From assembly GCA_024234995.1 (NCBI GenBank), contig JACKNF010000011.1, forward strand, positions 1 through 64,000: a stretch of DNA of 64,000 nucleotides. The letters are read 5' to 3'. A program made the translations under genes and the position numbers. Each line of letters starts with the position of its first letter. Position 1 is the first letter of the stretch. Source of the DNA: Gammaproteobacteria bacterium. Its GTDB lineage: Bacteria; Pseudomonadota; Gammaproteobacteria; Competibacterales; Competibacteraceae. The notes beneath the pieces are model-generated. The model searched no databases. It saw only the letters and a list, made by a program, of their open reading frames with translations, and was not told the DNA's origin. This document shows, piece by piece, positions 25,465-33,713 of this stretch.

Positions 25465-26274
25465 TCAGCGTGGAACATAACTGAGCCAGTCGCGACTGGC
25501 ATCGCCGTAGACGATGAAGTGGGGATTGAGCAACGAGTCACGGGTGTTGTAGCGTAGAGGCCGGCCGGTCTCTGCTGAGACCACTTGACCGCCAGCAACT
25601 TCAACAATAGCCTGGGCTGCAGCGGTATCCCATTCCGAGGTTGGTCCCATGCGGGGGTAGACGTCCGCTGCACCCTCTGCAACTTGGCATAATTTGAGTG
25701 AACTGCCGATGGTGACCAGTTGATGAGAACCAAGAGCGGCAACGAATTTTTGCAAACCCGGCCCACCATGCGATTTGCTGCCTACCACCCGCACAGGCTG
25801 GTTGTGTTTTAACGGCTTAACCGTAATTGGTTGCGGTAGCCGGCCCGGCTCATCACGGAACGCGCCGTAGTGGCGGGCGGCGAAGTAGCATAACCCGGTT
25901 ACCGGCACCCGTACTACACCCAGTATTGGTTCATGATTTTCAATCAGCGCGATGTTGACGGTGAATTCGCCGTTATGCTTCACAAATTCTTTGGTACCGT
26001 CCAGCGGGTCCACCAGCCAGTAGCGGTGCCATTGGAGACGCTCAGTAAACGGAATGGCGGCTGATTCTTCGGATAGTACTGGAATCTCGGGTGTCAGCGC
26101 GCGCAAGCCAGCCACAATAGTTCGATGGGATGCTAAGTCGGCCGCTGTCAATGGGCTGCTGTCTTCCTTGGCAGTCACCTTGAACGACGTCGCATAAATC
26201 TCCAAAATCCGCTCGCTCGCTTCCAGCGCCAGCGCTCGGACCGATTCCAGCCAGGCTACCTCGTCATTATGCAT
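25465..26274 (-). CDS. cysQ: 3'(2'),5'-bisphosphate nucleotidase CysQ
   Basis: Hydrolyses 3'-phosphoadenosine 5'-phosphate, a by-product of sulfate assimilation. The 269-residue inositol-monophosphatase-fold protein has SSPLTAADLASH, the metal motif WLVDPLDGTKEF near residue 88 and the second metal motif SEWDTAAAQAIVEVAGG near 210. The ATG at 26274 is preceded by GGGGAGG and gives the family start, so I prefer it to the longer frame up to 26301. It may share a transcript with ogt. Confidence 0.93.
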   Translation of the reverse strand: MHNDEVAWLESVRALALEASERILEIYATSFKVTAKEDSSPLTAADLASHRTIVAGLRALTPEIPVLSEESAAIPFTERLQWHRYWLVDPLDGTKEFVKHNGEFTVNIALIENHEPILGVVRVPVTGLCYFAARHYGAFRDEPGRLPQPITVKPLKHNQPVRVVGSKSHGGPGLQKFVAALGSHQLVTIGSSLKLCQVAEGAADVYPRMGPTSEWDTAAAQAIVEVAGGQVVSAETGRPLRYNTRDSLLNPHFIVYGDASRDWLSYVPR

Positions 26275-26311
26275 ATAGCCTCCCCGCACCTTTGCTTTCA
26301 ATCTTTAGCCT

Positions 26312-26659
26312 TTAGCGCAACTTCTCCTTGATACGCGCTGCCTTGCCTTCCAGTCCGCGCAGGTAATACAGCTTGGCGCGGCGTACATCACCCCGGCGTT
26401 TAACGCTAATATCGGCAATTATCGGGCTGTGTGTCTGAAACACCCGTTCTACACCTTCGCCGTGGGAGACCTTGCGCACCGTGAAGGCTGAATTCAAGCC
26501 ACGATTACGCTTTGCAATCACGATGCCTTCGAAAGCCTGCAGGCGCTCACGGTTACCTTCTTTGACCTTAACCCGTACTACTACCGTGTCGCCGGGATTA
26601 AATGAGGGAATTTCACGGGTCATCTGCTCCCGTTCGAATGCTTCAACCAATTTACTCAT
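26312..26659 (-). CDS. rplS: 50S ribosomal protein L19
   Basis: Large-subunit protein at the 30S-50S interface. The 115-residue protein has the L19 signatures FNPGDTVVVRVKVKEG, ERLQAFEGIVIAKRNRGLNS and VKRRGDVRRAKLYYLR. The start at 26659 is preceded by GGAG; the longer frame runs back into trmD and is not used. It is the last gene of the conserved rpsP-rimM-trmD-rplS operon, 4 bases after trmD. Confidence 0.98.
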   Translation of the reverse strand: MSKLVEAFEREQMTREIPSFNPGDTVVVRVKVKEGNRERLQAFEGIVIAKRNRGLNSAFTVRKVSHGEGVERVFQTHSPIIADISVKRRGDVRRAKLYYLRGLEGKAARIKEKLR

Positions 26660-26663
26660 AGCA

Positions 26664-27455
26664 CTAAGCTCCACGTTGCTCGGGGAAATTGCTGACAGTG
26701 TCAGTATTTTCCTTATTCTCTTGATATTTTTCAGTGAATTCGACCAGCAATTGCTGATCATAGGCGGTTAGTTTCTGCCGCGCTAGCAGCTCGGGCCGCC
26801 GTAACCAGGTTCGTCCCAGTGCCTCGCGCCGCCGCCAGCGGGCGATGGCGGTATGATCTCCGCTCAATAATACCGGAGGTACGCATCTCCCATCGATTTC
26901 CTCCGGCCGGGTGTAGTGCGGGCAGTCGAGCAGGCCGTCCATGAACGAATCTTGCTCAGCTGATTCATTGTCATTTAGAACCCCTGGCAATAACCGGACG
27001 ACTGCGTCGATTACAACCAGCGCTGCCAGCTCGCCACCACTCAACACATAGTCACCAATGGACCATTCTTCGTCCACTTCGGTATCGACAAGCCGCTCGT
27101 CGATACCTTCATAACGTCCAGCTAGCAGAATTAAACGCGGCTCACCAGCTAGTTGCCGTACTCCATCTTGAGTCAGCGGCCGGCCCTGAGGGCTGAGATA
27201 AAGTGTTTTTCCCGAAGGTTCCACCGCCAAGCGCGCCCGCCGCAGAGTATCGCGCAACGGCTGCACTTTCATGACCATCCCGGGTCCTCCGCCGTAGGGC
27301 CGGTCATCCACAGTTCGATGCCGGTCCTTGGCATCATCGCGCGGATTCCAGGTTACGGCTTCAAGCAAATGGCGTTCGACCGCTCGACCCGTCACCCCAA
27401 AACGCAGCAAGGTTTCAACCATTTCCGGAAATAAGGTCACTACATCCACGCGCAT
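26664..27455 (-). CDS. trmD: tRNA (guanine-N1)-methyltransferase (m1G37)
   Basis: Methylates G37 next to the anticodon and so prevents +1 frameshifting. The 263-residue SPOUT enzyme has MRVDVVTLFPEM, the catalytic region RPYGGGPGMVMK, the knot motifs LLAGRYEGIDERL and WSIGDYVLSGGELAALVV, and the C-terminal helices with RRREALGRTWLRRPELL. Its length is slightly above the E. coli 255 residues because of a polar tail. Confidence 0.98.
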   Translation of the reverse strand: MRVDVVTLFPEMVETLLRFGVTGRAVERHLLEAVTWNPRDDAKDRHRTVDDRPYGGGPGMVMKVQPLRDTLRRARLAVEPSGKTLYLSPQGRPLTQDGVRQLAGEPRLILLAGRYEGIDERLVDTEVDEEWSIGDYVLSGGELAALVVIDAVVRLLPGVLNDNESAEQDSFMDGLLDCPHYTRPEEIDGRCVPPVLLSGDHTAIARWRRREALGRTWLRRPELLARQKLTAYDQQLLVEFTEKYQENKENTDTVSNFPEQRGA

Positions 27456-27522
27456 GACAGCATTCCTGACTCTCCGTCTTTTGAGGGAGAGGGGTAAGGG
27501 GGATGACGGGAGTGCGGGGAGT

Positions 27523-28026
27523 TTAAAAGTCCGGATCCCAATCCACTCTCAATAATCCTTGTCCAAGATCAACTTCGACAACGACCTGACCCTTTACAAA
27601 CGGCAACAACCGTTCCCGCTCGCCTTTCACGACCAAGACATCATTAGCGCCGGTAGCGAACACCCGGCTGACCGTGCCTAACTTGGCTCCTTCCAGCGTC
27701 ACTACGCACAATCCTTCCAAATCGGTCCAGTAGTACTCACCCGGCGCAGGTGGCGGCAATTGTTCGCGGCGCACAGCAATGGTGCTTTGAATCAGGGTTG
27801 CCGCTTGATCACGGTCATCATAACCAGCGAACTTCAACACCACTCCCGCGCCGTGGGCGCGGCCATCTTCGATAGTGGAAGACTGCCATTTACCTTGCTG
27901 GTTCAGAAAAACCGGGTTATAGCTGACAATACCATGACGTGGTTCAGTATGAGAAAAAACCCGCACCCAGCCCTGTACGCCAAATAGACCGGAAACCCGG
28001 CCCAGCACCACCCAATTGTCGCTCAT
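27523..28026 (-). CDS. rimM: 16S rRNA processing protein RimM
   Basis: 30S maturation factor that binds S19 and supports folding of the 16S head. The 167-residue protein has the start VVLGRVSGLFGVQGWVRVFSHT and the PRC-barrel domain beginning GEYYWTDLEGLCVV, ending with a VEVDLGQGLLRVDWD stretch. It is the second gene of the rpsP operon, 28 bases after rpsP, and is followed by a 67-base spacer before trmD that contains purine-rich repeat-like sequence (27480-27510). Confidence 0.97.
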   Translation of the reverse strand: MSDNWVVLGRVSGLFGVQGWVRVFSHTEPRHGIVSYNPVFLNQQGKWQSSTIEDGRAHGAGVVLKFAGYDDRDQAATLIQSTIAVRREQLPPPAPGEYYWTDLEGLCVVTLEGAKLGTVSRVFATGANDVLVVKGERERLLPFVKGQVVVEVDLGQGLLRVDWDPDF

Positions 28027-28054
28027 TATGGCGGAATGAATTCACAGTTCCATC

Positions 28055-28321
28055 TTACTGGGCTGCTGCCGCTGATTGTTGACGGGCCTGTTCCTTAATC
28101 AGGCTGACCACGCGTTCCGAGGGCTGTGCACCGGTATTCAGCCAGTACTGCAGCCGCTCCTGGTTCATGCTTAACCGTTGTTCCTTACCGCTAGAGACCG
28201 GGTTAAAAAAGCCGAGCCGCTCGATACAGCGACCATCACGCCGGTTGCGGCTGTCAGTCACGACAATAGTGTAGAAGGGGCGTTTTTTGGCGCCGCCACG
28301 GGACAGGCGAATACTAACCAT
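28055..28321 (-). CDS. rpsP: 30S ribosomal protein S16
   Basis: Small-subunit assembly protein of 88 residues. MVSIRLSRGGAKKRPFY and DGRCIERLGFFNPV are the S16 hallmarks, and the C-terminus is Ala/Gln-rich. The long frame upstream of 28321 is ruled out because the family starts at the MVxIRL motif. It is the first gene of the rpsP operon here; ffh, its usual upstream neighbour, is separated from it by the protease gene. Confidence 0.98.
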   Translation of the reverse strand: MVSIRLSRGGAKKRPFYTIVVTDSRNRRDGRCIERLGFFNPVSSGKEQRLSMNQERLQYWLNTGAQPSERVVSLIKEQARQQSAAAAQ

Positions 28322-28567
28322 GCGCTGTGCATACCTCTTGCGAATTCTGATGGCCATGCGAAAAGGCCGCCGGTAGGGGCAGCCAAATGAAACGAAGAAT
28401 GATAGCGGAAATTCCGGGTGTTTGAAACTTTCTGGAAATGACCACTTCAGATCAGTTTGACAAGATTGGATCAAGAGGCTGGCCATTATCACTTGGCACT
28501 TAGTTTGATTTAAAGAATAAAGCAAATATAAATAGTTAGTTGTCTATGGAAATGGAGTAAATCGTCT

Positions 28568-31201
28568 ATGAGTTATTATCGCCTGTCAATGATAGCGCTG
28601 TGGAGCAGGTTGCTCGCTATCGTTCTTGCCTTGGCGGCCTTCACCTCATGGGCTGGGACGTCTGCTATCGAACGGTTATTGCCGGAAGATCGTGCAGTGA
28701 TCAATCAGGGCCATGCTGTCGAAGTCATTATCGAGTTTGATCAAACTGAAGCAGCCAGTTTAGCCGCGGAACGCCAGCGGCGAGCCGGGTTACGTTACGA
28801 TGACGCGGTTAGCCTGGCTGAGCGTGCGCGAAGTTATCGCCGGCAAAAAGATCAAGTCCTGGCGGCCTTGGCGGCGGAACCATTGATAGTGCAGAACAAT
28901 TACGACTATCTGCCGATGCTGGCGGTGCGCTTGCGTTCGCCGGTGACGCTGAAAGCTTTATTGCGCCAACCTGAGGTCAAGGCCGTGCATTCTAACGTCA
29001 AATTGCGCTATATGCTGGCGCAAAGCCTGCCACTCATCCAGCAGCCGGAAACAGCTGCCCAGGGTGGCACCGGCGCCGGTGCTACGGTCGCTGTGCTGGA
29101 TACAGGTGTGGATTATACCCGGGTTGCTTTCGGTAGTTGCACCGCGCCCGGTGGATCATGCCGGGTGATTCATGCGCAGGATTTTGCGCCTGACGATGGC
29201 GCGCAAGATGATGACGGCCATGGCACTAATGTCGCTGGTATTGTGCTAGGCGTTGCGCCCGGTGCCCGGATTGCCGCTCTCGATGTTTTCAGAAACGATG
29301 GATTCGCTTATTCCAGTGACATCATCGAAGCTATCAATTGGGTGATCGCCAACCGCGATATCTACAATATCGTGGCGATCAATCTAAGTTTGGGCGGCAA
29401 CCGGTATGATGTGCCTTGTCCCTCTGACGTTTTTGCCACTCCGATTGCCAATGCCCGGGTGGCTGGCATTTTAACAACTATTGCTTCGGGCAATGAAGGT
29501 GACAAAAACGCCATCGATAGTCCAGCCTGTGTCCCAGCAGCGATTTCAGTCGGTGCAGTTTATGATGCCAGTCAAGGCGATATCTCCTGGAGTAATTGCA
29601 CGGATCGCAATATCCAAGCTGACCAGGTGGCTTGCTTCTCCAATAGCGCTGATTTCCTGACTTTGCTAGCTCCGGGAGCGCTGATTACGGCGGCGGGCGC
29701 AACCATGGGCGGCACATCTCAGGCTACACCGCATGTGGCTGGCGCGATTGCTGTGCTACGTGCAGCCTATCCCAGTGAATCGCTGGATGCCATTATCGCC
29801 CGGCTTAGTAACAACGGTGTTCTTGTCACGGATACCAATGGTGTTGTCAAGCCGCGTATTGACCTGCTCAGCGCTTATACTGCCAATCGTGCAGCTTATG
29901 CGCTGATGGTGAACAAGGCAGGGACCGGTAGCGGTACAGTAAGCAGCACGCCAGCAGGTATTGATTGCGGCAGTCAGTGCCGCGCCAGTTTTGCGGCGGG
30001 AACCGCCGTGCATTTGATCGCGGCCCCGAATGCCGGATCAACCTTCACTGGCTGGAGCGGTGCTTGTTCGGGGACAAGCGCCTGCACAGTCATTATGGAT
30101 GCCGCATACAGCGTGACGGGGACCTTTAACACAGCTAGTAATCTCTCGCTGGGCGAAGCATTGGACAATACCACACTAAATTGGCGCACGACCGGTGCTG
30201 CCGGTTGGCAAGCTGTGCAGCTAAACAACCGTGATGCAGCGCGTAGCGGTGTGATCAGTGACAACCAGGTTTCGGAATTGCACACATCCATTACTGGGCC
30301 AGGAACTTTGACCTTTCAATGGCGGGTTTCCTCAGAACCTGGGTACGATTACCTGGAATTTCAGATCGATGGTGTATTGCAGTTTCGGATCAGCGGCGCA
30401 TCGGAACGGCAAACCCGGACGATTACCATCGGTGCGGGTACGCACGAGGTGCGATGGGTTTACCGTAAAGATAGCGCGATTTCTGTGGGTGAGGATGCCG
30501 GTTGGGTGGATGCTGTGATCTTTACTCCGACTCAAAGCAGTCTGCCCAATCTGACCGTAACCCAAGCCGGTAGCCCAGCCAACGGAACACCAGGGGGGAT
30601 GATCGAAGTGTCTGCTACGGTCGCTAATCAAGGCGATGCTACGGCAGGCAGTTTTTCGTTGGCTTTTTTACTATCGGATGATCCGGTGATCACATTCAGT
30701 GATACCACAACTGGTTGGGGATGTTCTTTTGATAGCTTGGCAGGTGGCGCTGCCAAAACCTGCAGCGGTGAAATTAGCATTCCCGCGACCCTAGAGCCTG
30801 GCGTCTATTATTTGGGCGCGTATGCTGACTTGAACGGTGAAGTGACTGAAAGTGATGAAACCAATAATGGACAAGCCGCTGATAATCAGATAGTTATTGC
30901 TAGCAGTGTTTCCTCGCTGATCGTGACCCGGGTTGGTTCAGGGGCCGGTAAGGTCAGTAGCAATCCGGCAGGTATCGACTGCGGCAGTCAGTGCAATATG
31001 AATTTTGCTACTGGCACCGTGGTAACCCTCACGGCGATTCCCAATTTCGGCTCCACTTTTGCTGGTTGGAGCGGCGGCTGTACCGGTACGAGAAGGCGTT
31101 GCCGGACGGCATTAAATGCTGCCCGGAACGTCACTGCAACCTTTAACGCCACTGCGGGCCTCAAAGCCTTCCCGCCGAACGGTATCTTGCCTCGTGACTG
31201 A
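28568..31201 (+). CDS. Secreted subtilisin-like (S8) serine protease with repeat and CARDB domains
   Basis: An 877-residue exported protease. A signal peptide covers about residues 1-29, followed by a propeptide-like region to about 150. The S8 domain (about 165-440) has the triad Asp178 (VAVLDTGVD), His218 (DDGHGTNVAG) and Ser384 (GGTSQATPH). Two near-identical modules with PAGIDCGSQC and GSTFxGWSG lie at about 445-520 and 783-860. Between them are a jelly-roll-like domain (LTFQWRVSSEPGYDYLEF) and a CARDB-type domain (PNLTVTQAG to DETNNG). The gene is opposite in strand to rpsP and ffh and splits a conserved gene order, which suggests insertion. In-frame codons after its stop read VTFNAA, similar to the repeat ending VTATFNA. 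Confidence 0.92.
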   Translation: MSYYRLSMIALWSRLLAIVLALAAFTSWAGTSAIERLLPEDRAVINQGHAVEVIIEFDQTEAASLAAERQRRAGLRYDDAVSLAERARSYRRQKDQVLAALAAEPLIVQNNYDYLPMLAVRLRSPVTLKALLRQPEVKAVHSNVKLRYMLAQSLPLIQQPETAAQGGTGAGATVAVLDTGVDYTRVAFGSCTAPGGSCRVIHAQDFAPDDGAQDDDGHGTNVAGIVLGVAPGARIAALDVFRNDGFAYSSDIIEAINWVIANRDIYNIVAINLSLGGNRYDVPCPSDVFATPIANARVAGILTTIASGNEGDKNAIDSPACVPAAISVGAVYDASQGDISWSNCTDRNIQADQVACFSNSADFLTLLAPGALITAAGATMGGTSQATPHVAGAIAVLRAAYPSESLDAIIARLSNNGVLVTDTNGVVKPRIDLLSAYTANRAAYALMVNKAGTGSGTVSSTPAGIDCGSQCRASFAAGTAVHLIAAPNAGSTFTGWSGACSGTSACTVIMDAAYSVTGTFNTASNLSLGEALDNTTLNWRTTGAAGWQAVQLNNRDAARSGVISDNQVSELHTSITGPGTLTFQWRVSSEPGYDYLEFQIDGVLQFRISGASERQTRTITIGAGTHEVRWVYRKDSAISVGEDAGWVDAVIFTPTQSSLPNLTVTQAGSPANGTPGGMIEVSATVANQGDATAGSFSLAFLLSDDPVITFSDTTTGWGCSFDSLAGGAAKTCSGEISIPATLEPGVYYLGAYADLNGEVTESDETNNGQAADNQIVIASSVSSLIVTRVGSGAGKVSSNPAGIDCGSQCNMNFATGTVVTLTAIPNFGSTFAGWSGGCTGTRRRCRTALNAARNVTATFNATAGLKAFPPNGILPRD

Positions 31202-31251
31202 ATGATGCCCGTCACCTTTAATGCGGCGTGAACCCTTGCCGGCGATTAGGC

Positions 31252-31285
31252 CAGGAGCGTGCGATTTGCAGGAGCGTGCGATTTG
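31252..31285. repeat. 17-bp perfect tandem duplication between the protease and ffh
   Basis: CAGGAGCGTGCGATTTG occurs at 31252-31268 and again at 31269-31285. It lies in the 118-base gap between the convergent 3' ends of the protease gene and ffh. There is no stem-loop with a T run here, so a terminator role is not supported. Confidence 0.9.
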
Positions 31286-31319
31286 TGAGACTACCCTGAA
31301 GTCATAGTGGAGACCTGCC

Positions 31320-32690
31320 CTACGGCTTCAGGGTTGGAAAACTGCCTGATGGCAACCGGCTTTGCAAGCCACGCATCATCTTCATCATGCCGCCACCTTT
31401 CATTTTTTTCATCATCTTTTGTGCTTGGCTAAACTGCTTGAGCAGACGGTTGACATCTTGAATCTGCGTACCTGAACCGGCGGCAATGCGGCGCTTGCGT
31501 GAGCCTTTGATGATATCTGGGAGCCGGCGCTCACCCGGTGTCATGGAATTAATGATCGCGATTAGCCGTTTGGCTTCTTTATCGGTTGCCTGCTCTTTGA
31601 TTGCAGCTGGGGCGGTGTTAAAGCCCGGTATTTTTTCCAGCAAGCCGGCGATGCCGCCCATATTCATCATTTGTTCCATCTGTTCCCGGAAGTCCTCCAG
31701 GTCAAAGCCTTTACCTTTCTGAACCTTTTGGGCCAGCTTAAGCGCTTTTTCCTTGTCGACCTTGCGCTCCATTTCCTCAACTAAACTCAGCACATCGCCC
31801 ATGCCAAGAATGCGAGAAGCCACCCGGTCGGGGAAAAATGGCTCCAGTGCAGCAGTTTTTTCCCCAACCCCGAGGAACTTGATCGGCTGGCCGGTGATCT
31901 GGCGGATCGATAATGCCGCCCCACCTCGGGCATCGCCGTCGGTCTTAGTCAATACCACCCCGGTCAGCGGCAGGGTGGCATTAAATGCCTGAGCAGTATT
32001 AGCTGCATCCTGGCCAGTCATGCTATCGACTACGAACAGGGTTTCAATCGGCTCCAGCACGGTATGCAGCCGTTGGATTTCCGCCATCATCTCCTCATCG
32101 ACATGCAGGCGGCCTGCGGTATCGACAATCAGAGCATCTACACCCTGCAGGCGAGCGTGTTCCAATGCTTGGCGGGCGATGGCTTCCGGTTTCTGCGCAG
32201 AGTCGCTGGGAAAAAATTCGGCGCCGACCTCACCGGCTAGCTTCCGCAACTGCTCGATTGCCGCTGGCCGGTACACGTCGCAACTGACCACCAGCGTCTT
32301 TTTATGCTGATGCTCTTTGATCCAGCGGGCCAGCTTGGCGACACTGGTGGTTTTCCCGGAGCCTTGCAAACCGGCCATGAGCACCACGGCTGGCGGTTGT
32401 GTCCGTAAATTCAATTCAGCGTTGGCTTCGCCCATGATGTGAATCAGTTCCTCATGGACGATCTTGATCAGCACCTGGCCAGGTGTCAGGCTGAGGAGAA
32501 CCTCCTCACCAACCGCCCTCGCGCGTACTCGATCGATAAACTCACGCACGACCTGTAGCGCTACATCGGCTTCCAGCAGTGCCATGCGTACTTCGCGCAA
32601 AGCGTCCTTGATGTTGTCTTCAGTCAGGCGGCCTTGGCCGCGCAGGTTCTTAACAGTGCGCAGGAGTCGTTCGCTGAGATTTTCAAACAT
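31320..32690 (-). CDS. ffh: Signal recognition particle protein Ffh
   Basis: GTPase that binds 4.5S RNA and signal sequences for co-translational membrane targeting. The 456-residue protein has the N domain, the G domain with GLQGSGKTTSVAKLA (near residue 107), DTAGRLHVDEEMM and TKTDGDARGGAALS, and the Met-rich M domain with RIAAGSGTQIQDVNRLLKQ. The C-terminus has a run of Met/Lys (MMKKMKGGGMMKMM). It is divergent from ypjD, as in other gammaproteobacteria. Confidence 0.98.
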   Translation of the reverse strand: MFENLSERLLRTVKNLRGQGRLTEDNIKDALREVRMALLEADVALQVVREFIDRVRARAVGEEVLLSLTPGQVLIKIVHEELIHIMGEANAELNLRTQPPAVVLMAGLQGSGKTTSVAKLARWIKEHQHKKTLVVSCDVYRPAAIEQLRKLAGEVGAEFFPSDSAQKPEAIARQALEHARLQGVDALIVDTAGRLHVDEEMMAEIQRLHTVLEPIETLFVVDSMTGQDAANTAQAFNATLPLTGVVLTKTDGDARGGAALSIRQITGQPIKFLGVGEKTAALEPFFPDRVASRILGMGDVLSLVEEMERKVDKEKALKLAQKVQKGKGFDLEDFREQMEQMMNMGGIAGLLEKIPGFNTAPAAIKEQATDKEAKRLIAIINSMTPGERRLPDIIKGSRKRRIAAGSGTQIQDVNRLLKQFSQAQKMMKKMKGGGMMKMMRGLQSRLPSGSFPTLKP

Positions 32691-32792
32691 GCTGGTTCAA
32701 CCTTCGTAAGCAGTAGTATGAAGTAATTATAAAGGAATCAATTGGAGAACGTGCTTCTAAGCGAAGGTCGTTCCATGTCATCATTAACGCTT

Positions 32793-32808
32793 CCACGTTG
32801 GAACGTGG
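32793..32808. repeat. Short perfect inverted repeat upstream of ypjD
   Basis: CCACGTT (32793-32799) and AACGTGG (32802-32808) form a 7-bp stem around two bases. The surrounding sequence with GGAACGTGGGG resembles the CGTTCCCACG-type palindromic extragenic repeats frequent in related genomes. It lies inside the longest possible ypjD frame, which argues for the later ATG at 32832. Confidence 0.5.
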
Positions 32809-32831
32809 GGACACCTATCCATGGAATCATC

Positions 32832-33641
32832 ATGAACGCGTTGATTGGCGGCCTCGCTGCTCTGTTCTATTTTCTCGCCGGTGGCTGGTTAGCTATGCGG
32901 CTCGCGCGTGCCAGCGCTGGCCGGTCCGGCGCCAAAGGTGGTCCGCTGGCACTCGGTTGGGGTGCGGCGTTACTGCATGCAATGATCCTGTCGCAGACCG
33001 TTTTTCAGCCTGCGGGGTTAAATCTGGGATTTTTCAATGCCCTGTCCTTTACCGGTTGGCTGATCGGTGTCCTGTTGCTGGCGGCGGCGATGGTGCGGCC
33101 AGTCGAGAATCTGGGGATCCTGCTACTGCCCTTCAGCGCCATGACATTGGTGCTGGGTTTGCTATTTCCCACTGAACGCATCGTGGCTGACGCCGGGCAA
33201 TGGCCACTGGAGCTGCATATTCTGATCGCGATTCTTGCTTATTCCCTGCTCGCGTTGGCGGCTGTGCAGGCGGCGCTGCTGGCCGTGCAGGACCGCCGGT
33301 TGCGTCAGCGCCAGCCTGGGGGATTCCTCCGTGGCATTCCGCCATTGACCGCTATGGAATCTTTGCTGTTTCAGATGATCGGCGCCGGTTTTATCTTGCT
33401 CACCATTACCCTGGTCAGTGGTCTATTCTTTCTACATGACCTGTCCGCCCAGCATCTGGCGCACAAAGCTGTGCTGTCCTTCATCGCCTGGGGTGTTTTC
33501 GGTATCTTGCTGTGGGGCCGTTGGCGGTTTGGTTGGCGCGGACGCACTGCAATTCGCTGGACTCTGAGCGGCTTTGCGTTTTTGATGCTGGCCTATTTTG
33601 GCAGCAAATTGGTGCTGGAGTTGGTATTGCAACGTTATTAA
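32832..33641 (+). CDS. ypjD: CcsA-like cytochrome c assembly family membrane protein (YpjD)
   Basis: A 269-residue protein with about eight membrane helices. Conserved His occur in ELHILIAILAYSLLALA, LHDLSAQHLAHKAVLSFIAWGVFGILL and the early LLHAMILSQ region, as in CcsA/CcmC haem-handling proteins. E. coli YpjD lies in the same place beside ffh and has no settled function. An ATG at 32775 has a good GAAGG ribosome-binding site and would add 19 residues, but an extragenic-type palindrome lies between the two, so I use 32832. It is followed by corB on the same strand. Confidence 0.85.
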   Translation: MNALIGGLAALFYFLAGGWLAMRLARASAGRSGAKGGPLALGWGAALLHAMILSQTVFQPAGLNLGFFNALSFTGWLIGVLLLAAAMVRPVENLGILLLPFSAMTLVLGLLFPTERIVADAGQWPLELHILIAILAYSLLALAAVQAALLAVQDRRLRQRQPGGFLRGIPPLTAMESLLFQMIGAGFILLTITLVSGLFFLHDLSAQHLAHKAVLSFIAWGVFGILLWGRWRFGWRGRTAIRWTLSGFAFLMLAYFGSKLVLELVLQRY

Positions 33642-33713
33642 GTGGATTCGTGACAATTTGCATCGGCTGCTCTTAAAAACGAAACTGACCATCTCAATCG
33701 AGGTTTTTGCGAC

